From contig DAIOFH010000047.1 of assembly GCA_036745875.1 (NCBI GenBank), positions 1 through 26,748 on the forward strand: a stretch of DNA of 26,748 nucleotides, written 5' to 3'. The stretch is from DAIOFH01 sp036745875. GTDB taxonomy: Bacteria; Planctomycetota; SZUA-567. This document shows positions 7,254 to 15,405 of this stretch, piece after piece (position 1 is the first letter of the stretch; the number at the start of each line of letters is the position of its first letter). The notes beneath the pieces were generated by a model. It did no database searches. It had not been told where the DNA came from and saw only the letters and a program-made list of their open reading frames with translations. Both the position numbers and the translations under genes were made by a program.

Positions 7254-8912
7254 TCAGCGGACTTCGGAGTTATCCTCGTGGAAAAATATCGTGTGGTTTT
7301 CGCGCAGATCGTCGAGCTCGAGGCCACTCGTTCCACGGATCGTGTCGATCATGGCTGTGGTGCAATCGCCCAGATTCCTCCCTTCAATCGAAGGGTCGAA
7401 GATGAAGTTGTCCCCGCCTTCGACCATATAGCTGTTCAAAGCGACGGTGTATGTCGTATTCTCGTCAAGCAGAATGCCGTTTGCATCAAGCACAAACATT
7501 GCGCGCAATTTCGACCCGCCATGCGGCCTGTCGTCCTCCCAGAGATGCACCGCCATCCCCCACATCTGCATAAAGCCGTTTACGCCCCGTGGCGGCAGTT
7601 CCGACAGCATATCGAAGAGCTGCTTCCCCGTCATCTCGTAGACCATCAGGTCGTTGAGGAAAGGGGTGACATTGTAAAACGCGCCAACCGTAACCTGGCC
7701 CGCCACCAGGCCGTTCCTGATGCCGCCCGAGTTGTACATGGCGAAATCCGCTCCAGCCGCTTCGGCCATCGTCCGGCAGATGAACCTGCCGAGCGGGGTG
7801 CTTTGGTCATTGATGAGCTTGTCGGACAGCAGTTCCGGCTCGTCCAGGTCGAAAAGGACCTCCCCCAGGCCCAGCCGGTCGGAAATTTCGGCCAGCAACT
7901 CCGCGATTCCCGGATCCGGGTCCACGCCCAGTACGTCTTCATACGCGCGCAGCGCCATGGCAATTTCGGGCTTGCCGCCTTTTTGCGGCACTATGGTGAT
8001 TTCCGTGAAATGCTCGAGGTAGCGGCCGCCGTTGTCTATCACGCTCCCGTCAATCATTTCCGGCTGCGTGGCGTTATGCGTATGGGAATCGACGACGGCG
8101 TCGACATTCCGGACTCGCGCAATATCGGGCCCGGAAATCTGGTTGTCTTTGTAATCGTCCCCGCCGTCATAACCCACATGCGACAGGACAACGACCGCGT
8201 CATGCGGCCCATCATAGGGCGAAAGCGCCTGCCGGAGCTTGTCAAGTACGGCTTCCCTGGTGCTGATGTGGTCCGGTTTGTTGTCCTTGAGGAAAAGTGT
8301 GAAATCATAGCCGTCAAGGCCTTCGCGGTTCGAGAGCGTTGCGACATACGGGGTCAGCACGCCGGCGATGACGATACGCACCGGCTGGTCGGCGTTTTCC
8401 GAATCATCGACCAGAACAACCGGCGAATTCTGCACGTTCGGCAATTCAATGCCGTTGCGGCTCAGGTTGACGCAGGTTACGGCCCGGAAAGACGGATTTC
8501 CCCTGCGGGCCATTTCCAAAAGCACATTGGAATAATACAGCGAATCGTTTTCCGGCAGGTTGAAATCAAAGGCATGGTTTCCCGGATTCATGACGCTGTA
8601 GCCCATTCGGGAAAGGAGCTCGGCAATCGAGCGCCCGTCGTCGAATTGCGCATAAACGCTCCCGCTGAAAACGTCGCCCGCATCCAGGAGAAAGACTTCC
8701 CAGCCATCGGCCCTGAGCGAATTCACATAGCCCATCAGGCGGGCATATCCTATTCGCCTGTGCCCGGCGTCCTCGACCGCATAGCCATGGACGTCGTTGG
8801 TGACGACGAGCTTGTAGCCTCTGCCCGTTTTTCCCGGTTCCTGTGCGACGGCGACGGCGGTAAAACATCCGCACAAGAGTATGGAAGCACACAGGACAAT
8901 GATCTTTCTCAT
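7254..8912 (-). CDS. 5'-nucleotidase / UDP-sugar hydrolase family, exported
   Basis: The 552-residue protein belongs to the UshA/5'-nucleotidase family, which releases phosphate from nucleotides outside the cytoplasm. The N-terminus is a signal peptide with LLCGC (cysteine 16), a possible but unusual lipobox. The metallophosphatase domain carries the metal-binding motifs TNDVHG (38-43), DAGD (77-80), GNHAFD (111-116, usually GNHEFD), SHVGYD (244-249) and DSHTHN (275-280). The C-terminal substrate domain has NSGGIRN (394-400) and, near 495-503, MVEGGDNF. All metal ligands look intact. It is transcribed divergently from xylG. The start has only a weak ribosome site (GGAAAG). The exact substrate, nucleotide or other phosphoester, is not determined. 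Confidence 0.85.
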   Translation of the reverse strand: MRKIIVLCASILLCGCFTAVAVAQEPGKTGRGYKLVVTNDVHGYAVEDAGHRRIGYARLMGYVNSLRADGWEVFLLDAGDVFSGSVYAQFDDGRSIAELLSRMGYSVMNPGNHAFDFNLPENDSLYYSNVLLEMARRGNPSFRAVTCVNLSRNGIELPNVQNSPVVLVDDSENADQPVRIVIAGVLTPYVATLSNREGLDGYDFTLFLKDNKPDHISTREAVLDKLRQALSPYDGPHDAVVVLSHVGYDGGDDYKDNQISGPDIARVRNVDAVVDSHTHNATQPEMIDGSVIDNGGRYLEHFTEITIVPQKGGKPEIAMALRAYEDVLGVDPDPGIAELLAEISDRLGLGEVLFDLDEPELLSDKLINDQSTPLGRFICRTMAEAAGADFAMYNSGGIRNGLVAGQVTVGAFYNVTPFLNDLMVYEMTGKQLFDMLSELPPRGVNGFMQMWGMAVHLWEDDRPHGGSKLRAMFVLDANGILLDENTTYTVALNSYMVEGGDNFIFDPSIEGRNLGDCTTAMIDTIRGTSGLELDDLRENHTIFFHEDNSEVR

Positions 8913-9027
8913 ATTTATACGCTTTCCGCACCAACCCGCTTTTCTTCATCCATCAAATAGAAGCGGGGGTTTCGTAAATAAAAAAAATATTAAATAAGTT
9001 TAAATACGTTGTTTAAGCCAATAACAA

Positions 9028-9057
9028 AGTATACAGTGCAATTCAGATAAACTGCAA
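9028..9057 (-). promoter_or_regulatory. Candidate promoter of the nucleotidase gene
   Basis: On the minus strand TTGCAG (9052-9057), an 18-bp spacer and TATACT (9028-9033) form a plausible promoter. The -10 overlaps a TATACA on the other strand, so the two divergent transcription units may share a control region. Confidence 0.35.
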
Positions 9058-9071
9058 CGGTTTGTTTACCG
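9053..9071. promoter_or_regulatory. Operator-like palindrome before xylG
   Basis: CGGT and ACCG (9058-9061 and 9068-9071) face each other around TTGTTT, and the overlapping TGCAACGGTTTG partly matches LacI-type operators. The site lies between the divergent nucleotidase and xylG genes, about 75 bp before the xylG start codon, a fitting place for sugar-responsive repression. No regulator gene is adjacent. The call is speculative. Confidence 0.25.
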
Positions 9072-9143
9072 CACCCATATTTCCCATGAATAGCATACAG
9101 CAGGTTTTCCCAGGGCGTTTCAGCTCTTTACAAAGGGTTGTCG

Positions 9144-10700
9144 ATGGAAATCAAAAACGAAAATATTCTGGAAATGCGCAACATCACCAAGGCCTTCCCC
9201 GGCGTCAAAGCCCTGGACGACGTGACCTTCGACGTCAAACGCGGCGAAATCCACGCCCTTGTCGGCGAAAACGGCGCGGGAAAATCCACATTGATGAAAG
9301 TCCTTTCCGGCGTATATCCTTTCGGCACCTATGAGGGCGACATTGTCATCAACGGCGAAGTGCAGCGCTTCGACTCCATCAAGGATTCGGAAAAAGCCGG
9401 CGTCGCCATCATCTACCAGGAACTCACCCTCGTCAAGACCATGAACATTTGTGAAAACCTCTTCCTAGGCGAAGAAATAGCCAAAAACGGCATCATCAAC
9501 TGGAATGCCTCCTTCAAGGAAGCGGCGGATGTCCTCAAGGAAGTCGGCCTCGACATCAACCCGGCCACCCGCGTCCTGCACCTCGGCGTCGGCATCCAGC
9601 AGCTTGTCGAAATCGCCAAGGCCCTCCTGAAGAAAACAGACGTCCTCATCCTCGACGAACCCACCGCCGCCCTTTCGGCCGAAGAAGCGAGGAACCTCCT
9701 CGGCATCCTCTCCAAGCTGCGTGACCGCGGCGTGACCTGCGTCTTCATCTCCCACCGCTTGGGAGAGGTCATGACCATCGCCGACCGCGTCACAGTGCTC
9801 CGGGACGGCAAGACCGTCGCCACCATGAACCGGGGGGAATTCACCGAAGACACCATGATCACCAAAATGGTCGGCCGCGAGCTGAAAAACCTCTTCCCTT
9901 ACAAACCCAAAAAAGGCGGGGACGTCCTGATGGAGATCCGCGACTGGACAGTCGTCGATCCGGAATCCGAACGCGTCATCGTCGACAACGTCTCCCTCAA
10001 GCTGCACAAAGGGGAAATCCTCGGCATGGCTGGGCTCGTGGGCGCGGGCCGCACGGAACTGGTCATGAGCATCTTCGGCGTCTACGGCAAAGTCGTTTCG
10101 GGGGAGATTTTCCTGGAAGGCAAACCGATCAAAGTCGGTTCCCCCCACGCCGCCATTTCCTCCGGTATCAGCTTGCTGTCGGAGGACAGGAAACGCTATG
10201 GGCTCGTCCTCGGCATGGACGTCAAGAACAACATTTCACTGGCGGCTCTGCCCTCCCTCGCCACCCACGGCGTCGTCAGCGAGAACGAGGAAATCCTCGC
10301 CGCCCACAACGCCGTCATCAACCTCAAGATCAAAACGCCCTCGATCGAACAAAAGGCCGGCAACCTCTCCGGCGGCAACCAGCAAAAAGTGGTCATCGGC
10401 AAATGGCTCCTCACCAAGCCGAAAGTCCTGATCATGGACGAGCCGACCCGCGGCATCGACGTCGGGGCGAAGGTGGAAATATACAACATCATGAACCAAC
10501 TGGTGGAGGAAGGCGTCGGCGTCCTGATGATCAGTTCCGAGCTTCCCGAGGTCCTCGGCATGTCCGACCGGATTATCGTCATGTCCGAAGGAACCATCAC
10601 CGGCGACATGGCGAAAAACGACGCCGACCAGGAAAAGGTCATGACCAGCGCCACCGCCCGGTTCAGGCAGCGCAAAGGCAACACCGCGGTAACGGTGTGA
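9144..10700 (+). CDS. xylG: Xylose ABC transporter, ATP-binding protein
   Basis: This 518-residue ATPase with two nucleotide-binding domains is the usual form for monosaccharide ABC importers (XylG, MglA, RbsA). Domain 1 has Walker A GENGAGKST (41-49), a relaxed signature (LGVGIQQLVEIAKAL) and Walker B DVLILDEPT. Domain 2 has the degenerate Walker A of this family (GLVGAGRTE), a canonical signature LSGGNQQKVVIGKWL and KVLIMDEPTRGID. Xylose specificity is inferred from the partners, which match XylH and XylF closely. The ATG at 9144 is chosen because AAAGGG lies six bases upstream; an in-frame TTG at 9138 directly follows that site and is too close. The gene is first in the operon xylG-xylH-xylF. 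Confidence 0.9.
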   Translation: MEIKNENILEMRNITKAFPGVKALDDVTFDVKRGEIHALVGENGAGKSTLMKVLSGVYPFGTYEGDIVINGEVQRFDSIKDSEKAGVAIIYQELTLVKTMNICENLFLGEEIAKNGIINWNASFKEAADVLKEVGLDINPATRVLHLGVGIQQLVEIAKALLKKTDVLILDEPTAALSAEEARNLLGILSKLRDRGVTCVFISHRLGEVMTIADRVTVLRDGKTVATMNRGEFTEDTMITKMVGRELKNLFPYKPKKGGDVLMEIRDWTVVDPESERVIVDNVSLKLHKGEILGMAGLVGAGRTELVMSIFGVYGKVVSGEIFLEGKPIKVGSPHAAISSGISLLSEDRKRYGLVLGMDVKNNISLAALPSLATHGVVSENEEILAAHNAVINLKIKTPSIEQKAGNLSGGNQQKVVIGKWLLTKPKVLIMDEPTRGIDVGAKVEIYNIMNQLVEEGVGVLMISSELPEVLGMSDRIIVMSEGTITGDMAKNDADQEKVMTSATARFRQRKGNTAVTV

Positions 10701-10746
10701 TAAAAATACTACGATTTATTCTCATCATAGATAGAGAGGGAATACG

Positions 10747-12462
10747 ATGGAGGAGAAGAAGAAAAAGAACAGGATACAGTTTTTATTCCTGATTCCGGCA
10801 TTGGTGATTTTCTGCGCCTACTTTTTGCCGCTCGCAGGAATATCGTCCTACACGGTCTTCCGTGGCAAGGAGCTGTGGGAATTGTATATGCAATTCATCG
10901 AATACGCTCCTCCGGCGGAAGGATACGGCCTCCTTGTCTCCCTGTTCAGGCTGGTGCCGTTTGTGGCGCTGGTGACTATCGTCGTTTCGCTATTAGGGTG
11001 GAAGGAAACGAGCTATCTCTCCATCATCCTCTCCGTGTTCTGCCTGATACTGACGCTCGGTCTGGCGGGGCCGGGTTATACGCCGCTCGTCACGATCGCC
11101 AATCCGGCGGAACTCGGCCTGCCCTTGCCGCACCCGGGCTTCATATCCCTCCTTTCGGAAGGATATATAGGTTCCGGATTCCTGTTGACACTGATTTTCT
11201 CCATCCTGCTTCTTGCCTACTCCATATATTTCCTCGCGACAAAAGGCCAGGGGACTTCGAAGCGGATCGAGGATTTCATCTATGATTCGGCAAGTAAAAA
11301 TATCCGCCAATACATGATGATCATCGCCCTCCTCGGCATCTGGGGCATTTTCTACGCCATCACCGAAAACGGCGTGTTCATCTCCTCCAGAAACCTCTCC
11401 AACCTGTTCCTGCAGTCCGCCGCCATCGCCGTCATCGCCATCGGCGTCGTCCTCATCCTGGTCACCATGAACATCGACCTGTCAATCGGTTCGGTCGTCG
11501 GCTTCCTCGGCGCAATCGCCGCAGTCTCCCAGGTCGACTCCCCCATCGCTTCGTTTTTTGTCGGCACGCTGAACAAGTGGGGCATTTCCCTGGATTGGAT
11601 GGCGGTCATCGGCATCATCGCCGCCCTCCTGGTCGGCTTTGCCATCGGCACCTGGCACGGCTTCTGGATCGCCTACATGGGTGTCCCCGCCTTTATCGTC
11701 ACCTTGGCCAGCATGATGATTTTCCGCGGCGGCCTCCTGTTCTTCACCGGCGGCAAGTCCATCGCCAACATGTACCCCTGGTTCAAATCCATCGCCAACG
11801 ACTATGTCTCGCCAACCACTTCGTTCTGGGTCAGCATCGCCATCATCATACTGTACGTGCTGTTCGCGCTGAGAAAACGCAAGGTCAGGCAAGGGTACGG
11901 CTTCTCCGTCTCCTCGTGGCCGGTCCAGATCATAACACTGGTGATCGTCTGCCTCGCCATCTACATCTTCTTCGACATCATGATCAGATACCGCGGCATC
12001 CCCTACGCCTGGCTGATCGTCCTTGTCGTCATGGTGATTTTCACATTCATCGCGGAAAAGACCACCTTCGGCCGCCACCTCTACGCCATCGGCGGCAACC
12101 CGGACGCGGCGCGCCTGTCCGGCATCAACATCAAGTGGAAAATCATGAGCATGTACATGCTTATCGGCATTGTCGTCGCCGTCGGCGGCATCATCTACCT
12201 CTCGCGCATCAACTCCGCCACCGCCAACGCCGGCAACGGCATGGAACTGGACTGTATCGCCTCGGCGGTCATCGGCGGCACCTCGCTGATGGGCGGCGAA
12301 GGCTACATCTATGGCGGCGTGGTGGGCGCGCTGGTCATGGGCAGTCTCGACAACGGCATGAGCCTTATGAACCTCGGCGCGGACTGGCAGTATGTGGTAA
12401 AGGGCCTTGTCCTGCTCCTCGCCGTATGGATCGACATCACCACGCGACGAAAAGCAACGTAA
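10747..12462 (+). CDS. xylH: Xylose ABC transporter permease with extra N-terminal domain
   Basis: This is a 571-residue inner-membrane protein. From about residue 185 to the end it follows XylH closely: SSRNLSNLFLQSAAIAVIAIGVV, then IDLSIGSVVGFLG, PAFIVTLASMMIFRGG, YAIGGNPDAARLSGIN, and the C-terminus SLDNGMSLMN...WQYVVKGLVLLLAVW. XylH itself is about 390 residues. The first 180 or so residues are additional and contain about four hydrophobic helices (near 13-35, 60-82, 88-107 and 139-161). The start is supported by GAGAGGG upstream. It follows xylG by 46 bp and is followed by a heptamer-repeat element before xylF. The extra domain might be a second membrane subunit fused in, or a regulator; its role is unknown. 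Confidence 0.88.
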   Translation: MEEKKKKNRIQFLFLIPALVIFCAYFLPLAGISSYTVFRGKELWELYMQFIEYAPPAEGYGLLVSLFRLVPFVALVTIVVSLLGWKETSYLSIILSVFCLILTLGLAGPGYTPLVTIANPAELGLPLPHPGFISLLSEGYIGSGFLLTLIFSILLLAYSIYFLATKGQGTSKRIEDFIYDSASKNIRQYMMIIALLGIWGIFYAITENGVFISSRNLSNLFLQSAAIAVIAIGVVLILVTMNIDLSIGSVVGFLGAIAAVSQVDSPIASFFVGTLNKWGISLDWMAVIGIIAALLVGFAIGTWHGFWIAYMGVPAFIVTLASMMIFRGGLLFFTGGKSIANMYPWFKSIANDYVSPTTSFWVSIAIIILYVLFALRKRKVRQGYGFSVSSWPVQIITLVIVCLAIYIFFDIMIRYRGIPYAWLIVLVVMVIFTFIAEKTTFGRHLYAIGGNPDAARLSGINIKWKIMSMYMLIGIVVAVGGIIYLSRINSATANAGNGMELDCIASAVIGGTSLMGGEGYIYGGVVGALVMGSLDNGMSLMNLGADWQYVVKGLVLLLAVWIDITTRRKAT

Positions 12463-12467
12463 TAGAT

Positions 12468-12551
12468 AGTTAAGAGTTAAGAGTTAAGAGTTAAGAGTTA
12501 AGAGTTAAGAGTGCAGCGGTTTTCACTTTTAACTCTTAGCTCATAACTTTA
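12468..12551. repeat. Heptamer-repeat element, copy 2, between xylH and xylF
   Basis: Six exact copies of GTTAAGA (12469-12510) form the left arm. After a short centre, TTTTAACTCTTAGCTCATAAC forms a looser complementary right arm, so the RNA could fold into a long imperfect hairpin. It begins six bases after the xylH stop codon. A small TGCGC/GCGCA hairpin follows at about 12557-12570, just before the xylF ribosome site. Confidence 0.8.
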
Positions 12552-12606
12552 AAAGTGCGCTTGTGCGCATTTCTCGGGTTCTCTTTTTCTAGTGGAGGAA
12601 AATGGC

Positions 12607-13620
12607 ATGAGGAAATTTTTAACGCTGTTAGTGGTAGCCATGGCATTCACGGCTGTTGCCGGATTCGCCAACGCGGGTGAAAGGCTGAAGATCGGCCTTG
12701 CCCTGCCGACCCAGCAGGAAGAACGGTGGGTCAGGGACATGCAGGCCATGCAGGAAGAAGCGAAGAAGCACAATATCGACCTCCGTGTTTCGATTGCCAG
12801 GAACGACCAGGGCCAACAGAACAACCAGGTCGAACAGCTCCTCTCCCAGGGCGTCAAGGTCCTCATCATCGCGCCGCACGACGGCGAAGGCGCCGCCACC
12901 TCGGTGGACAAGGCCCACCAGGACGGCGTCAAGGTCATCAGCTATGACCGTCTCATCATGGGCACCGACGTCGACATCTACATGTCCTTCGACAACGTCC
13001 GCGTCGGCGAACTCCAGGGCGAATGGATCACCAAGCGCGTCCCGAAGGGCGACTACATCCTGATGTCCGGCGCGCCCACCGACAACAACGCCAAGATGTT
13101 CAAGCAGGGCAACATGAACATCCTCCAGCCGTTCATCGACCGCGGCGACATCAAGGTCATCCTTGACCAGCCCGTCATCGACTGGCAGCCCGCCAATGCC
13201 CAGCGCATTGTCGAAAACGCCCTGACCCTCGCCAACAACAAGGTCGACGCCATCCTCGCCCCGAACGACGGCACCGCCTCCGGCGCGATCGCCGCTCTCG
13301 AACCACAGGGCCTTGCCGGCAAGATTCCGGTCACCGGCATGGACGCGGAACTCGCCGCCGCCCAGCGCATCGTCAAGGGCACCCAGTCAATCACCGTCCT
13401 GAAGGACACCCGCAAGCTCGGGGAAGAAGCGATCCGCATCGCCATCCGCATGGCCAAGGGCGAGAACATCGCCGACGCCACCAAGGGCCAGGTCGTCAAC
13501 AACGACAAGATGGACGTTCCGTCGGTCCTTCTTGAAGCCCAGGTCGTCGACAAGACGAACGTCGATGCGCTCCTCATCGATTCCGGCTATCTGAAGCGCG
13601 AAGACGTTTACGTCAACTAA
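12607..13620 (+). CDS. xylF: D-xylose-binding periplasmic protein
   Basis: The 337-residue protein begins with a signal peptide cleaved after ANA (about residue 23). The mature part matches XylF: VKVISYDRLI, DIYMSFDNVRVGELQGEW, GAPTDNNAKMFKQGNM, DQPVIDWQPANAQRIVENALT, APNDGTASGAIAAL and GMDAELAAAQRIVKGTQSITV. It delivers the sugar to XylGH in the inner membrane. The ATG at 12607 is chosen because GTGGAGG lies just before it; the open frame's GTG at 12592 overlaps that site. Binding proteins are usually needed in excess over the permease; here it is last in the operon, behind a repeat hairpin that may shape the relative RNA levels. A strong terminator follows. Confidence 0.92.
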   Translation: MRKFLTLLVVAMAFTAVAGFANAGERLKIGLALPTQQEERWVRDMQAMQEEAKKHNIDLRVSIARNDQGQQNNQVEQLLSQGVKVLIIAPHDGEGAATSVDKAHQDGVKVISYDRLIMGTDVDIYMSFDNVRVGELQGEWITKRVPKGDYILMSGAPTDNNAKMFKQGNMNILQPFIDRGDIKVILDQPVIDWQPANAQRIVENALTLANNKVDAILAPNDGTASGAIAALEPQGLAGKIPVTGMDAELAAAQRIVKGTQSITVLKDTRKLGEEAIRIAIRMAKGENIADATKGQVVNNDKMDVPSVLLEAQVVDKTNVDALLIDSGYLKREDVYVN

Positions 13621-13656
13621 TTGCAGTTGACTGGTTGTACCACACACAATAGCGGC

Positions 13657-13688
13657 AAAAAAGGCAGACGCGAGTCTGCCTTTTTTTG
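13657..13688 (+). terminator. Strong terminator of the xylGHF operon
   Basis: AAAAAAGGCAGAC (13657-13669), loop GCGA and GTCTGCCTTTTTT (13674-13686) pair perfectly, with the T run following the stem on the plus strand. It lies 37 bp past the xylF stop codon and ends the operon. The A-run before the stem means it could also work for the minus-strand pair ending at 13753. Confidence 0.92.
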
Positions 13689-13752
13689 TTTTTGGTCGAT
13701 AGATTGGGTGATTTGAAACGATGCTCGAATGGGAATGACGACTCTTGACAAG

Positions 13753-13941
13753 CTACCAGGTCGCCGGCTCATATGTCTTTTTGTCAGGACGTCTCAGTGT
13801 TATGCCCAGCTTCGCCACTTGCTCGTCCAAATCACGCCGCTCGTGCTCGAGTCGTTCCTCCGGCGTCATATGTTTCGTTTCCTCGTAAAACTGCTCACGT
13901 ATATCGTGTAGCTCGCGCATGATTTCTTCTTTAGTCGTCAT
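13753..13941 (-). CDS. Small charged protein, putative antitoxin of the PIN pair
   Basis: This 62-residue, highly charged and probably helical protein (MTTKEEIMRELHDIREQFYEET...) has no recognised domain. Its ATG lies inside the last codons of the PIN-domain gene, with an 11-bp overlap, and GGAGG lies nine bases upstream, so translation is probably coupled. An in-frame TTG at 13947 is less likely. Tight coupling of a very small gene to a PIN ribonuclease is the hallmark of a type II toxin-antitoxin pair. The order here is reversed compared with the usual antitoxin-first VapBC layout. The function is inferred from context only. Confidence 0.6.
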   Translation of the reverse strand: MTTKEEIMRELHDIREQFYEETKHMTPEERLEHERRDLDEQVAKLGITLRRPDKKTYEPATW

Positions 13942-14407
13942 TGTCAATAACCTCCGTAGGAGAAAATATCCCTACTCTTTTATATCCTTCACGCAGATTC
14001 ACCCCTTCGGTCATGGTAACTGTTTTACGCTTTACGATATGTTTGAAATTGTAGCTAACGATAAAATCCAGATCATGTACCGTAGCAATTGCTATATGAA
14101 CGCCATCCATAACGTACTTTTCGGGAATAATGCCATCGGCGACATACATCGCGGCCAAACGTTCGGCCTCGGCATCGAGAGGCAATGTTATGATCCCGTG
14201 CCTGTCAATCAACCCAACCATAGCGCTTCGCTTAGGCTCAGAGCATCGCGCCAATTCCCGAATAACATAATCCGATGTAAACGGCACATATCTACCTTGC
14301 CGTATTTCATCGAAAAATTGCCGCGCATCCTGCTGCCTGTCCGGGGCATCGTCGGCGAAAACAAAATTGAACACCGATGTTTCGATATACGCTTTTGGCA
14401 CGCGCAT
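13931..14407 (-). CDS. PIN-domain protein, putative toxin ribonuclease
   Basis: The 158-residue protein fits the PIN-domain subgroup that opens with YIETSVFN. Acidic residues expected to bind the metal are visible: E9 (YIETS), E51 (VIRELA), D101 (MDGVHIAIA) and D114 (LDFIVSYNFKHI). PIN proteins of this kind often cleave RNA as VapC-like toxins. The start has GGAGG ten bases upstream. The gene lies 45 bp after a PfkB kinase gene and overlaps the small downstream partner, so the three may share a transcript. The toxic role is an inference; the fold call is fairly firm. Confidence 0.8.
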   Translation of the reverse strand: MRVPKAYIETSVFNFVFADDAPDRQQDARQFFDEIRQGRYVPFTSDYVIRELARCSEPKRSAMVGLIDRHGIITLPLDAEAERLAAMYVADGIIPEKYVMDGVHIAIATVHDLDFIVSYNFKHIVKRKTVTMTEGVNLREGYKRVGIFSPTEVIDNDD

Positions 14408-14452
14408 TTTAGGTTTTCCTCCAAACAGACCCTAAAAACGCGAACAGCCAAT

Positions 14453-15373
14453 CTATCTCCCGGCCAGAAACGCGTCCAGTTCCGCCTTTGTCGGCGCCCC
14501 CGCCTGTGCGCCGATTTTTCCCGCCTTGAGGCAGGCGGCGGCGGCGGCGCGGCGGACGCGTTCGCCAATATCGTAACCCTGCACAAGGCTGGCTGCGTAT
14601 GCGCCGTGAAAAACATCGCCGCAACCGGTCGTATCCACGACATTTTCGCATTTGAACGAGGGTTGGTGATGGATCGTCTCGGGGTGCTCCCCGCTCCCCC
14701 ACCAGCAGCCGCGCTCGCTGTCCGTCACGCAGGCGACGCTTCGGCCGGACTTCCTCAGTAACGCGCTGACAGCCTCCTCCGGAAGTGTTTCACCGACAAG
14801 CTGCGCCGCGTACGCCAACGGCAAAATCACGTGGTCCGTGAGGTCGATAAGTTCAAGAACCGCGGCGGCATGGCGCTCGAAATCGCCGACAACCGGCTTT
14901 CCGGTTTCCCGCGCTTTTTTCGCCAGCGGAAGCGTCTCGGTGGCGTAAACGTGATCGGTAAACAGGCATTTGGCCTGCGCCAGCATGGTATAGTCACGCT
15001 CCCCCACCGCCGGAGCCGGGCTTTTGGAGCCGTCAAAAAGGATCGAGCGTTCGCCGGAGCCTTCTTCAGTAATGATAAGCGAATGGAACGGTTCGTTTTC
15101 AGGCGAACCGCTTTCAAGGAGGGTCAGGTTTTCCCTGACCAGGGAGTCCCGGGTAAAACGGGAGAGTTCGCCCTCGCCAAGGGTGATGGAAAGGGCGCAC
15201 CCGCAGCCAAGCCTGGCGGCGGCGACAAGGGCGGATGCGGTGAGCCCGCCGCATTGCCGGACCTTTTTAACCACCGGCTGCTTGCTGTTGGGAGGCGGAA
15301 AGTTCGCCACTATCACCAGGTCGTCGACAGTGGTGATGCCGTAACCGAAAATATCGATGTTTCCGTATGGCAT
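14453..15373 (-). CDS. PfkB/ribokinase-family carbohydrate kinase
   Basis: The 306-residue kinase has the ribokinase layout: an N-terminal substrate half with the glycine pair in QCGGLTASALVAAARLG (about 40-56), and the C-terminal ATP site with the PfkB signature VDTTGCGDVFHGAY (246-259), D253 being the catalytic base. It would phosphorylate a sugar or nucleoside with ATP. The substrate cannot be read from the sequence; the xylose transporter nearby makes a sugar plausible. The start is supported by AAGGGA. It lies between a HicB-like small gene (32 bp upstream) and the PIN gene (45 bp downstream), all on the same strand. Confidence 0.85.
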   Translation of the reverse strand: MPYGNIDIFGYGITTVDDLVIVANFPPPNSKQPVVKKVRQCGGLTASALVAAARLGCGCALSITLGEGELSRFTRDSLVRENLTLLESGSPENEPFHSLIITEEGSGERSILFDGSKSPAPAVGERDYTMLAQAKCLFTDHVYATETLPLAKKARETGKPVVGDFERHAAAVLELIDLTDHVILPLAYAAQLVGETLPEEAVSALLRKSGRSVACVTDSERGCWWGSGEHPETIHHQPSFKCENVVDTTGCGDVFHGAYAASLVQGYDIGERVRRAAAAACLKAGKIGAQAGAPTKAELDAFLAGR

Positions 15374-15405
15374 ATCATTCCCTTGCGGGTGCTATTATTG
15401 TTTCG

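Noticed and set aside
7278..8960. Long open frame on the plus strand, antisense to the 5'-nucleotidase gene
   Set aside because: It mirrors a gene with intact metal-binding motifs and has no family resemblance of its own; it is a GC-rich shadow frame.
11577..12473. Second open frame inside xylH, rich in His and Arg
   Set aside because: It is out of frame with a clear transporter gene; the His/Arg richness is a codon-usage artefact.
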